In this document: one piece after another, positions 17,102 through 29,000 of the stretch
Numbering within the stretch: position 1 is the stretch's first letter
Layout: every line of letters starts with the position of its first letter
Origin: Pseudomonadota bacterium
GTDB lineage: Bacteria > Pseudomonadota > Gammaproteobacteria > Acidiferrobacterales > Acidiferrobacteraceae
Direction: 5' to 3'
Length of the DNA: 42,957 bases
NCBI GenBank assembly: GCA_021777535.1
Contig: JAJYDN010000012.1
Span: 11,173 to 54,129, forward strand
Made by a program: the position numbers and the translations under genes
The notes under the pieces: model-generated
Database searches by the model: none
What the model was told of the DNA's origin: nothing
The model's input: only the letters and a program-made list of their open reading frames with translations

Positions 17102-18853
17102 ATGCCTGTACACAATGCCGACATCGCGGCGGCGTTTTCCGAGATCGCAGATCTTCTGGAGATCCAGGGTGCCAACGCCTTCCGGGTGCGCGCCTACCGC
17201 AATGCCGCGCGCACGGTCAATGAATACGGCCGGGATCTCGCAAGTCTCATCGGTCACGGCGAAGCCCTGCCCAAGCTGCCCGGGATCGGTGTGGATCTCA
17301 CGGCCAAGATCGAAGAGATCGCCCGTACCGGCCACAGCGCCTTTCTCGATGGTCTGCACAAGAGTTGGCCGCCTGCGGTCACGGCCCTTCTGCGGATTCC
17401 CGGTCTTGGGCCCAAGCGGGTCCGCATCCTCTATGAAAATCTGCAGGTGCGCACGCTGGCCGATCTCGATGCGGCAGTGCGCGGTGGCCGCTTGCGCCAA
17501 TTGCCGGGATTCGGTCCGCGCACGGAAGAGAACATCCGCCGCGTGCTGGCCGCCCATCTCACGAAGGCCGAGCGTTTTTCGCTGGCCGTGGCCGGCGACT
17601 ACGCGCAGGCGCTCATCATCTATCTCGGCGCGCTCCCCGGCGTGGAGCGGGCCATCGTCGCCGGCAGCTTCCGGCGCCGGCGCGAAACGGTCGGGGATCT
17701 GGATATCCTGGTTACGGCGTCCGCTGGCGCTTCGATCATCGAGCGGTTTGCGGCCTACGATGAGGTAAAGGAGGTCCTTTCGCGCGGGACCACGCGGGCG
17801 AGCGTACGCCTGCGTTGTGGTCTGCAGGTGGATTTGCGGGTCGTGGCGCAGGAAAGTTATGGCGCCGCTTTGCATTATTTTACGGGATCGAAGGCGCACA
17901 GCATCGCATTGCGGCGTCTTGCGCAGGCGCGGGGCCTGAAGATCAACGAATATGGTGTTTTTCGCGGCCGTGTGCGCGTGGCAGGCGAAACGGAGGAATC
18001 GGTATACGCGGCCCTCGGGCTCCCTTACATCCCCCCGGAGCTGCGCGAGAACCGCGGTGAAATCGAAGCGGCGCGCGCAGGAGTCCTGCCGAGACTTGTC
18101 GAGCGGGCCGAGTTGCGCGGGGACTTGCACAGCCATACGATGGCAAGCGACGGCCACGACAGTCTCGAGGACATGGCCCGCGCCGCGCACACCCAGGGAC
18201 TTTCCTATCTCGCGATCACCGACCATTCGCCGTATCTTGCGGTGACCCATGGCCTCGATCCGCGCCGGCTCGCCAAACAGGGGGCTGCCATCGACGCGTG
18301 GAACGCGGCGCACCCGGAGATCACGCTCCTGAAGGGCATCGAGGTCGATATTCTGGAAGACGGCAGTCTCGACCTGCCGGATGCCGCCTTACGGTCTCTC
18401 GATATCGTCGTCGCGGCGGTGCACAGCCATTTCAATTTCTCGCGCGCCCGCCAGACCGAGCGTATCCTGCGCGCCCTCGATCACCCGTCCGTAAGGATAC
18501 TGGCGCACCCCACGGGCCGCCTGATCGGCGCACGGGAACCCTACGATGTCGACATGGCGCGCATCATCCGCAAGGCGCGCGAACGGGGTTGTCATCTCGA
18601 ACTGAATGCGCAGCCGGACCGGCTCGATCTCGCCGATGTGTATTGCCAGATGGCGCGCTCGGAGGGCGTGTTGGTGAGTATCGACTCCGATGCCCACGCC
18701 ACGCGCGATTTCCGTCATCTCGATCTCGGGATCGGACAGGCACGGCGCGGCTGGCTCGAGCCACGCAACGTATTGAATACCCGCAATCTTTCGGAACTGA
18801 AAGCGCTTTTGCGGGGCGGCCGCGCAGAACCTGTGCCCGGCGGTGCACGCTGA
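17102..18853 (+). CDS. polX: DNA polymerase/3'-5' exonuclease PolX
   Basis: A 583-residue bacterial family X polymerase used in base excision and gap-filling repair. The order is: helical 8-kDa lyase-type domain with helix-hairpin-helix motifs (LPKLPGIGVDLTAKI, LLRIPGLGPKRVRIL, RQLPGFGPRTEENI); nucleotidyltransferase palm with GSFRRRRETVGDLDILV giving two metal-binding Asp and LQVDLRVV the third; thumb with ALHYFTGSKAHSIALRRLA; and a C-terminal PHP exonuclease domain (GDLHSHTMASDGHDS, ITDHSPY, GIEVDILEDG, VHSHFN, SIDSDAHA). All PHP metal ligands I can check are present. The length is typical. It is 144 nt downstream of the cyclase gene on the same strand and may share its transcript. Confidence 0.96.
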   Translation: MPVHNADIAAAFSEIADLLEIQGANAFRVRAYRNAARTVNEYGRDLASLIGHGEALPKLPGIGVDLTAKIEEIARTGHSAFLDGLHKSWPPAVTALLRIPGLGPKRVRILYENLQVRTLADLDAAVRGGRLRQLPGFGPRTEENIRRVLAAHLTKAERFSLAVAGDYAQALIIYLGALPGVERAIVAGSFRRRRETVGDLDILVTASAGASIIERFAAYDEVKEVLSRGTTRASVRLRCGLQVDLRVVAQESYGAALHYFTGSKAHSIALRRLAQARGLKINEYGVFRGRVRVAGETEESVYAALGLPYIPPELRENRGEIEAARAGVLPRLVERAELRGDLHSHTMASDGHDSLEDMARAAHTQGLSYLAITDHSPYLAVTHGLDPRRLAKQGAAIDAWNAAHPEITLLKGIEVDILEDGSLDLPDAALRSLDIVVAAVHSHFNFSRARQTERILRALDHPSVRILAHPTGRLIGAREPYDVDMARIIRKARERGCHLELNAQPDRLDLADVYCQMARSEGVLVSIDSDAHATRDFRHLDLGIGQARRGWLEPRNVLNTRNLSELKALLRGGRAEPVPGGAR

Positions 18854-19533
18854 TCGACAAGCGGGGGGGGGCGGGTGTATACGACCGCGGCGCCAGCGGA
18901 AAGCGGCGCGAAAGGCGAGTTTCCCGCCGGTCATTTCAGCGCGTGCAGCGATCATGCCGGAGGGAGGGGGATTTTCGCAAAGCCTGGTACCGGCCCCTAC
19001 AAGAGGGCAACGGGTTCGCGCCCGCCGTTGGCATTGGCGGCCGAGGGCGCGTGTCGTAGCGAAGCGGGATGCGGGCTTTGATGCGGCCGGGCGCCACGCC
19101 ACGGCAGACGGCAACCACAGAAAAGGGGCCCGACTGCATGAAACGTCCGCATACGGGGCATTATACGGCGCGTGGCGAGGGGGGGCGTGAGAGCAGATGC
19201 AGGGGCAGGGTTAGGCGCACCTCGTCTAATGCTCGAACGAAGCTTCGTTGCCTGGATCGCTTTGCGTGTCGTGCGCCCAGTGGGCACGGTATGGGCGCTC
19301 GCAGTAACTCGCGCTTGGCGGCCGCTCGGAGTGCGAGAAATAAGCGGCATTTCAATTAGATAGTCGCCGCCATGTGGCGGAGCATGCACATTGGCCGTCA
19401 CAACCAAACGGTGCCCCAGATGCGCTGCCTTCAATAGCTGCAAACTTATATTGCCAACGCCGGACGTAAATTGCTTACTTGTGGCGGTGAAAGCAGGGCG
19501 GCCGCGCAACGAACAATTTTGTTTCACCCCGCG

Positions 19534-19561
19534 TTGACTTTCCGCAAAATGGTGGAATAAT
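19534..19561 (+). promoter_or_regulatory. Predicted sigma70-type promoter upstream of the adhesin leader
   Basis: TTGACT (19534-19539) and AATAAT (19556-19561) are separated by 16 nt, five of six matches to consensus in each box. This is the best-looking promoter in the 1245-nt gene-free stretch 18854-20098, and it lies where GC content drops. Transcription would begin near 19568 and run about 530 nt before the adhesin start codon. Confidence 0.55.
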
Positions 19562-19567
19562 GGCCCT

Positions 19568-20098
19568 CCAAGAATTGGACACAATCTTAGTCAGATAATA
19601 ATTTTAATTATACAAACAATCGGAACCTATAAAAACTCGCCCCGAAGGGGTTCGGTAGGCGAAGGCGCGGCAGCAGACTGAGATCTGGTAGCGCCAAGGA
19701 TTGTTGGAAACGTATCGCCCGACAAGAGAACGTCCATTGGAACCGCAACGGTTCAAATGGTGGATTCAGGCCCAAAAAAAGGGCTCTGTCGGTAGCTGGG
19801 GTGGGTAGTTAAAACACAATAACGGGTTGTACCGAGTATTCCGCTCGTGGAAGGGGTGCTTGCGGTCGTCGTTCGTGTCGGATACGGGTCGGTCTGCGCG
19901 CAGCGTAGGTCCTGTGTTGGGCAAGCGGCGGTTGGAACGCCCGCGTCTGCCACACGGGCAGGCCGGGGCTGTGGGTAAGTGCGCCGCAACCATCCTCTCC
20001 GTTATTGCTTCGGGCGCCGGTACGGCGGGAGTGAACATCTGTTCGCGCCGCCGTTCAGGTCCCCTACATGGGTGCTGCTGCGTATTGGGAGAGAGAAG
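19568..20098 (+). other. Long untranslated leader or small-RNA region before the adhesin
   Basis: No convincing reading frame fills this stretch. It has several short hairpins, such as CGCCCCGAAGGGG near 19640, AACCGCAACGGTT at 19740-19752 and GCCCAAAAAAAGGGC near 19771-19785. I could not match it to a known riboswitch. The part 18854-19533 also holds no gene; the minus-strand frame there has no recognisable domain. Confidence 0.35.
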
Positions 20099-23000
20099 AT
20101 GAATAGAATTTACCGGCTGGTCTGGTCGCATGTCACGCGTTGTCTTGTTCCGGTACCCGAGGTGGCGCGCAGCCATCGCCGTGCGGGACGCGATGCGGCG
20201 CGGTCAGTGGGCGCGTCACGCAAGCCCGTGTGGGCGGCGGCACCGGCCTTTGCCATGGGGCTTTCGCTCCTGGCCTTGAGTGAGGCCGCGCAAGCGGTGA
20301 CGCCGGTTACGGTCAATTCCGGCCAGACGCAGATTTTTTACGGTGATGGAGCCGGCTCGGACGGAGTGGCTCTTACCGACAACGGGACGGTCAATCTCTC
20401 CACGATCCAAACCCAGACCTATACCGCACCAGGGTCTCAGGTCATCACTGCGCCCACGGGTTCCGTCGGCATGGACGCGACCGTGGCAGGCGGAGGCGGT
20501 GGCGGCGGGACCGCAGCGGGTGGCGCAGGCGAAGTAATCTCCAATATTCTGGTGCCCTATACCAGTCTTCCGAACGGGCTGGATATCGTCGTCGGCGGAG
20601 GCGGCGCATCCGCCGGCAATACACAAGCTGGCGGTGGCGGCGGAGCGAGTGGCATTTTCGACGGCACACCCGCGCAATCCAATGCGCTGGTAGTCGCCGG
20701 CGGGGGCGGCGGCGGTGGTGGTACTACCGCGAGCGGCGGGACCGCAACGGCGGGCGGGATGGCTGGAGCGCCGACGGGCACGGTCAGCACGGCTCCGGCC
20801 TACGGAACAGGAGGCCAAGCAACCGGCAGCACGAGTACGGCGGGCAGCAATGGGACGGCCTTCGGTGCCGGCGGTGCGGGCGGCACAACGAATAGCGGCG
20901 GTTTTGGCGGCGGCGGTGGCGGCGGGTCGGGTTCGAGCACGTCTGGCGGCGGTGGTGGCGGCGGTTATGTCGGTGGCAGTGGCGGCGGCGGAGGCAGTGG
21001 CGGCGGCCTGAGTTACATTTCGAGCACCGTCTCTGCGTACAACGCCGATCTGACGCCGCCAAATAGTTACACGAATAGCGCCGATAACAACGGCGGTAGC
21101 GCCGGGTCGGCGGGAGGCAATGGAACCATCACCCTCCAGTTTCTGTTTCCTCACACATACACCATCGACACGCTGTCCGGATCCGGGCAGATCGATACGG
21201 CCACGGGCGCCAATGCGGTGTCGCTCGCCATTGCCGATGCCGGCGACAACGGCAGTGGCAGCGGTACGTTTGCGGGTGTCATCACGGGCGCCGGGGACTT
21301 CACCGTGGGCGGTGGCGCAGAGACGCTATCGGGAGCCAACACCTATACAGGGGCCACGGTCATCGATTCCGGGGCTACTCTGATTGTTTCGGGCTCTGGC
21401 TCCATCGCCAACTCGAGCAGCGTGACAGACAGCGGCATGCTCGACATATCTGGTGTTGCGCCCTCCGGGGCATCCATCAGCGTGAATGTGTTGACGGGGG
21501 CCGGCACGGTAGACTTGGGCGGCAACGATCTGACCGTGTCCGATGTGGGCACGATCTCCCCGAACCAGACCATCGATGCGGCGCACCCGGCCATTTTCAA
21601 CGGTGTTTTGAGTGACGGTGGCGCGGCCGGCGGGACAGGCGGCAGTCTGACCGTTGGGAGCGGCTTCCAGGAATTGAGCGGCCAGAACACCTATACCGGT
21701 GCGACGACGATCGACGCCGGCGCCGATCTTCTGCTCGGCAATACGAACGCTCTTACCACATCCAGCACCGTGACCGACAGCGGCACGCTCGATCTCTCCC
21801 CCATCACTGGCGGCATCGTCAACATCACGACTTTGCAGGGTGCCGGGACGGTGAACCTCGGGCCGAATCAGAGTGTCGAGCTTGCGCTCACCAATGCCGG
21901 CGGGACCTTCAATGGCATGATCCAGGGGGCGGGCAACCTTTTAGTCGGTGGCGGCGCGGAAACACTCGGCGACGCCAACACGTTCACCGGGCAGACCCTC
22001 ATCGGGCCGGGCGCAAGCCTCGTTCTGGCCAATGCAGGCGCATTGACAGATTCCGCCAACGTCTCCGATCAGGGTACCCTCGACCTGTCTGGTCTTGCAT
22101 CCGGATCGGTGGCGACTATTGGCAGTCTGTCGGATTCCGCCACAACGGGTCTGGTCAATCTTGGCGGCAATACGCTCGATATAACCAACGGATCCGGAAA
22201 TTTCGCCGGTGTGATAACGGGCACGGGGGGCGCGCTTGAGGTCAGCGGCAATCCGTCCGGGCAGGTTCAGTATCTGTCTGGCAACAACAACTACACGGGC
22301 ACAACGATCATCGAGGCGGGTGCTTCGTTGGGGATCTCCGGGACCGGCAGTCTCGCGCAGAGCAGCGGGATAACGGACAACGGCACCTTCGATATTTCCC
22401 AGGCGAATGCCGGTGCGAGTCCTTCCGCTACCACGGTCGGCACGGGCGTAACCGTTTCGGTGCAGACGCTGACCGGGAACGGCGCGGTGACGCTTGGCAA
22501 CAACAGTCTCACCATTGGAAACGCAAGTCCCGTAAGCAGTCCAGCCGGTACGTCGTTTACAGGCGTCATAGCGGGCAAAGGCGGTCTCACACTGGCCGCA
22601 GGCACGCAGGCTCTGACGGGCGTCAACGGTTACACCGGGATCACCACGATCGATTCGGGTGCGACGCTTGCGCTCGCGAACGCAGGATCAGTCTCCCAGT
22701 CCCAGGATATCGTCGATAGCGGCGTTTTCGATGTCGGCAAATCGGCCCTGCCGGGCAATGTCGGTCCCCTAACGGACAACATCCAGAGTCTGGATGGCGG
22801 CGGCGTCGTGGCGCTCGGTGCCAACAACATCGCGCTCAGCCACGCCAACGGCAATTTTGTAGGCACGATCACGGGTTCTGGCGGCCTGTTGATGGCAGGC
22901 GGCACGGAAAACCTGAACGGGGCCAATACCTATACGGGCGCGACCTTCATCAATCAGGGTGCCGATCTGACGCTCGCGGGAGCCGGTAGCGTGGGCGCGT

Positions 23001-26000
23001 CCACGCTCGTGCAGGACGAGGGAACGATCGATATATCGGGCGCCAATGGGCCGGTGACGCTGAATAATCTGTCGGGCGCGGCGGGCAGCCTGGTCGACAT
23101 GGGTACGCAATCGCTGATCGTGAATTCAGCAGCTAGCGCGCTGAATACTCAGAACGACACCTTTGCCGGCGCCATAACGGGCAATGGTGGCCTGACCATC
23201 GCAAGCGGTACGGAAACCCTCGGTGGCGTCAACCGCTATTTTGGAGCGACGACTATCGATGCGGGTGCGACGCTGGGGCTAAATGGCGGCGGCAGCATCA
23301 GTGACTCGAGTCATATCATCGATAACGGCACATTGGATGTGTCGGGCATCGATACGGGGACGCCGGTTCTTGTGCAGAGCATCTCTGGTGCCGCCGGCAG
23401 CAGCCTGAACCTCGGTAACAACAGCCTCGACATTGCGGCTGGCAGTGATACGTACGGGGGCGTGATAGGGGGCAATGGCGGCCTTACGGTGTCCGGTGGC
23501 GAGGAGACCCTCGGTAACGCCAGCACATATACCGGCGAAACCGTGGTGGACCGCGGCGCCCAGCTCAACTTTTCGGGCAACGGCAGCATCGCCAATTCCA
23601 ACGGGCTTGTCGCCAATGGCACAGTCGATATTTCTGCGATAACGCCACAGGATTTCACCGTGGCTTCGTCGGTGTCTGGCGCAGGCGAGATCAATCTCGG
23701 CGGCAAAACCCTGGTTTTGGCCAGCGGCGCCAGTACGCCGGGCGATTGGGCCTTTACGGGCCTTGTAAACGGATCGGGATCAGCCGGCTACTATACGGCA
23801 TCCAACACGTTCGTCACGCTCGAGAAGGGACAGGGAGCCGCGGCACCCGCCACGATCACCGGCAATCCGGTGATTCAGCCGGCCACCGGGCAGGCGCAGA
23901 TCACCATGTCAGGCAATGGTGGCGCCGGTTATTTCCTGAATAATCAGCAAAACCTGACCATCAACAACGCGGTAATGGAAAATTACGTCGCCCAGGGCGG
24001 CGCCGGGAGCGGTGGCGGCGCGGGACTTGGTGGGGCCATCTTCGTTGGTAACGGATCGTCTGCAACCATCGATAACACAACCTTTCAAAACAATACGGCC
24101 ATTGGCGGTGAAGGTGGTGTCGGAACGGCAGGCGGGTCCTTGGACAGCCTAGAGTCGTCTCAAAACGGCACGAACGGCGCCGCCGGGGCGACGTTTGGCG
24201 GCCAACCGTTCCAATCCTATGTTCATCTGACGGGTGGGTCCGGTACAGATGGACAGTCCGTGTCCGGTGCGTCCGGTGGGTCGGGTGGCAATGGTGGCGC
24301 TGGCGCGAGCTACGGGGTGATCACCGGCGCGAACAGCTTCGGCGAGTCGATCGTATTGCAGGAACAGCAGGTGGCGGAGGCCGTTTCGCAGCGCAGCCTC
24401 GATATCAGTAATCTGGCAGAAACCATCGCCGGCCAGCTGAAGGATGCCTCCGACCTGGTTCTGGATGCCAACGAGATCACTTCTACAGGCGCGGACGCAG
24501 CCGCCACGACCACCGAGAACGCTGCCATCACCGCGGAAGGCGTCGATCTCACCAGTCTAGCAGCGGTCGATGCCGCTGTGGCCGTGACCGACGGCGTGTC
24601 GGCCGCGGTCGACGCGGCCGATGCGGCCGACGTTTTTGAGGCACCCCTTGCGGCCACGGATGCCGCTGAAAACGTCGCCAAGGCCGTTGAAGACGGAGTC
24701 GCGGCCGGTGAAGTGCTGGCCAGCGACAGCACGGTGCTGGCGACCGATTCGACGGCTGCTGTGGCTGTTGCCGCAGACGCGAGTCTGCAGACGGCGGATG
24801 CGGCCAAGATTGCCGCCGACATTTATCAGATCAATGTGGATCTGGCAGCAGAAGTGACAGCAGGGCTTGTGATCCAAAACGACACGGCCAGCGTCAATAC
24901 GAACATCCAGGGCCTGAAGTATTTGGTGACCAATTCCAACAACGGCCTGGAGGGATACCTGGGGGCGGCTGCCGCCGGTACCATCGGGCAGGGAAGCCAG
25001 GGGGGTGCGGGGGGTCTTGGCGGCAACGGCGGTTTCGGATTCGGCGGCGGTGCGGGTGGTTCGGGTGGCGCGGGTGGCGCGGGGGCTTCTGTTAACGAGA
25101 CGCTGAATTTGGCGGATGTCTTGCAGACCCTGGGTTTTAGCAATGATCCCTATACCACGGGTCAGGCTGGTCTTTCGGGAACCATTACTTATAACGGCGG
25201 CGCCGGCGGCGGTGATGGCGGGAATGGCGCGGCTGGCGGTGCCGGCGGCTTTGGTGCTGGTGGCGGTTCGGGTGGTGACGGCGGTCTCGGTGGGGCCTCG
25301 GGCAATGCGGCCAACCCCAACTGGGTCGGGCAGGTGGGCCTGGGCGGCGCAGGCGGTATCGCGGGTTTTGGTGGCGGTAACGGCGGCAGCGGCAGCGGTC
25401 TCAATGGGTCCGGTGGGTCCGGTGGCGGCGGTTCGGGCCTTGGCGGCGCGATCTTCGTGAACAGTGGCGGTGTGCTTACCGTCACCGGCAATAGCCTGTT
25501 TAAAGGCAATCAAGTCATTGGTGGCACGAGCCTGAACGGGGGCACGGCCGGTCAGGCGGCAGGTACGGCGCTCTTTATTATGAAAGGTGCGACCGTCACG
25601 CTCGATCCGGGTGCCGGTAACGTCATCACCTTCGACGACGGGATCGCCGACGACAGTGCGTCCAGCATCGCGGGCAGCGCACTGGCCGCCGGCAGCGGCG
25701 CATCCGTCAATATCGGCGACAGTGCCACACCGGGCGCCGATACGGGTTTGGTCATATTCAACGGCACCAATACATACAGTGGCCAGACGAATATCTACAG
25801 CGGTGCGCTGCAGGCAATCGACGGCGTCGGCATCGACCACTACAGCAATATCGACATCGCCGGCGGCGCGCTGCAGACGACCGGTATGTTCTCCCGCTTC
25901 GTGGGTACGGCGCCGAACGATATTCAATGGACGGCGGGCGGCGGATTCTCGGCGTTCGGTGGCGGCCTTACGGTGTCTTTGAATAATGGCGACCCTCTCA

Positions 26001-29000
26001 CGTGGGGCAGCGGGTCGTTCGAAGTGATCGGCGATCCTCTCGTCTTCGGTTCATCGAGTGCGAATGGCACGACCACCTTCACCAATGCCGTTGATCTGAA
26101 TGGTGCGACCGGCCGGGTCGTCGTGCAGGCGAACGCGGGGAACACAGATACCGCGATCATGTCCGGTGCGCTCTCAAATGGCGGACTGACGGTCGGAGGT
26201 TCGGGCATTCTGCAGCTGACTGCCGCCAATACCTACCAGGGTGAAACGACCATCAATGCCCGTGCCGATCTGCAACTGACCGGGATAGGCACGGTGGCGG
26301 ATTCCCAGGAAGTCCTCGACAACGGCATTCTTGACGTGTCGGGCGTGACGGGAACCGGGGGCACGGACCTCACGAGTCTCGCTGGCGGGGGCCAGGTCAT
26401 TCTGGGCGACACGGGTCTCATTCTGACCGATGCGGGCAGCAACGGGACCAACAGTGGCGATTTCGCGGGAGGGATCGATGGCCTGGGTGGACTGAGTGTC
26501 CAGGCGGGTACGGAAACCCTGTCGGGCGTGAATGGCTACAATGGGCCGACCACCATCGACGCGGGCGCGACGCTGCAGTTGCAAGGCAGCGGTTCGATCA
26601 GCAACACGGAAGTTGTCAACGACAACGGCACCTTCGATGTCTCCGGCGCCAATATCGCTGGCGCGCCGGTTGACGAAATCGTCGGGAGCTTGAGCGGTTC
26701 CGGTGCGGCCGATCTGGGCGCCAACAATCTGATTCTTGCGTCTGCTTTTTCATCCTACGCGGGCGTCGTGAGCGGCACCGGCGGTCTCACCGTGGCCCAT
26801 GGTACTGAAGGTCTGGGTGGTGTGAACACCTATACCGGCGCCACTACCATCGGCACCAATGCCACGCTGGCGCTCACCGGCAACGGCAGCGTGGCCGATT
26901 CGAGCGGCGTCAATGATCAGGGTCTCTTCGACATCTCGGGCGCATCCGGTCTGGAATCCGTGACCACACTGTCCGGCACGGGCAACGTGAACCTGGGTGC
27001 GAACAATCTGTTTGTGAGCCGTCCCGCCGGAATCTTGAGCGGCACTCTATCGGGATCCGGCGGTGTCGGCTTCGGCGCGGGCCAGGAGACCCTGACGGGC
27101 GCGAGTACCTATACGGGCGGTACCACCCTCAATGGCGGGAGCACAGTCTCGATCGCCGCCGCCGACAACTTGGGCAGTGGACCGATTATCTTCAATGGGG
27201 GCACGCTGGACGCGACGGGCAGCTTTACGGACAGCGCATTGATGTATGTGTCACCGCAAAACGGAACCATCGATAACGGCAGGTCCTCGTTGGAATTTAA
27301 CGGGAACATCAGCTATTACGGGGCACCGGACAATATCCTGTATCTGACGGGAAGCGGGACCACGGACCTGAATGGCACGATCACTGGCGTCACGGTCGAC
27401 AACGAAATTACCGGCAGCAATCCGTCAGGGCTCGATCTCGGATCGAACGCCAATGTGAATGTGGTGTCCTTCAATAGCACCGGATCGACGGCGATGGGTT
27501 CGGGCTCACAGATCCATACGAGCGGCGGGTTCTCGAACGCGGGCACTCTGACCATGAGTTCGGCGACCCTGATTGCGGCGGCGGGGGGTGTGAGCAATAC
27601 TGGTATCCTCAAGGTGGGATCATCGGCGGCTGGCGCGGCGACACCCGCAGAGGGATTGCCTGCCCAGGCCTTGGCAGGGCTGCCGGCTTATGCTGCCTGG
27701 GGTGCCGTGATGCCGACGGGTCTTGCCACGCTGCGAGGCAATTACACGAGCAGTGCGGGCAGCACGACCGACTTTGCCATCGCGCCCACTGCCTACACGC
27801 AACTCGGGGTGACCGGGAATGTCAGGTTGGGCGGTCAGTTGATCGTCCAGGCCGTACCGGGCGCCTTGCCCTACGTACGCAACACCTATGTACTCATGGG
27901 CCCCGCCGCTGGCACGTCGCAGTTGTCGGGGCAGTTCAGCGCGGTCACGGTAGAAGGCCTCCCGCAGGGTGACGTGTATCGGCTCCTGTACATCACAGAC
28001 CCGGCCGTTGCGCTCGTGGCGTACAACCCGAACCAGTTTGTCGATGCCGCGCAAACCGCCAACGAAACCGCGGTCGGTACGGTCCTCGACAGCGCGCTGC
28101 CGACCGCCACGGGCGCGCTGTTCAACCAGATGAACGCCCTCTATGGCGAGTCACCGGCGGCGCAGGCCGCAAGCCTGAACCAGATAGGCGGCGAAAGCTA
28201 TGCGGATGCGGGGGCGATTCTTCGGGCCACGGCATCGAATGCGTGGGCGCCTGTGTTCAACCGTATGGGGTTGAGCGGCACAAGCCGTTATCCGGGTCTC
28301 CACCACCACCATCATGTCTGGCTTGCGACCACTGGCGGTCTGGACAATTTCGGCGATAACGGCAATGCAACCGGCCTGTCTTCATCCGAGGCGGGGACGA
28401 CCATGGGCGCGGACTGGAAGAGCGGACCGTTCACGGCCGGTGTCGCGGGTGGGTACGAAGGGGTCTGGGGCAATCTGAATGCACCAGGCGCCGGAACCCT
28501 GACGGCGCATCTCTGGCAGTTTGGTGCGTATGGGGGTTGGCGAGACCATTCCAGCCGGGTCGGCGTACTCGTCGGCTACTCTGGTGGCCGGCTCGCCGCA
28601 AGCCGTTCTGTGAATCTCGGCACCAGCAGCTACCAGACGGCGGGCCAAGCGCCCGTGAGCGCGATTACCGCGGGCGTTCGTGCGGCGACCAGCGTGCGGC
28701 TGCGAGTTCTCACGGTGACACCGATCGCGGGATTGAGCTATGCGTGGGCCCATCTTGGGAGCATTTCAGAAAGCGGTGGTGGTCCGCTCAGTCTCAATGT
28801 GGCCGATCAGAACGACAACAGCCTGAACGCGCGGTTCCTCATGCGGGTGTCGCGCTCCTTCTCCTGGCTCGGTCTGGCATGGGCACCGAGTGCCGACGTG
28901 GGCTTGCGGCAGGCTCTGATCACCCCGTCCAGCACGGCGCAGGTAACCTTCGCAGGCATTCCGGGGCAAGGCTTCGCCATTAACGGGACGCGCGCCAACC

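Noticed and set aside
16295-18313. 672-codon open frame on the minus strand
   Set aside because: It lies opposite the GGDEF and polX genes, which have clear domains, and its own sequence shows no domain. It is a high-GC shadow.
18997-19584. 195-codon minus-strand frame in the gap before the adhesin
   Set aside because: No recognisable domain, mixed composition, and it spans both the AT-rich promoter region and GC-rich DNA; not enough to call a gene.
19568-20098. Cyclic di-GMP riboswitch in the adhesin leader
   Set aside because: I could not align the conserved GEMM core by eye; kept only as a question for a covariance search.
24557-25927. 456-codon minus-strand frame opposite the adhesin
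   Set aside because: It is generated by the repetitive glycine/alanine coding of the adhesin; no domain is seen.
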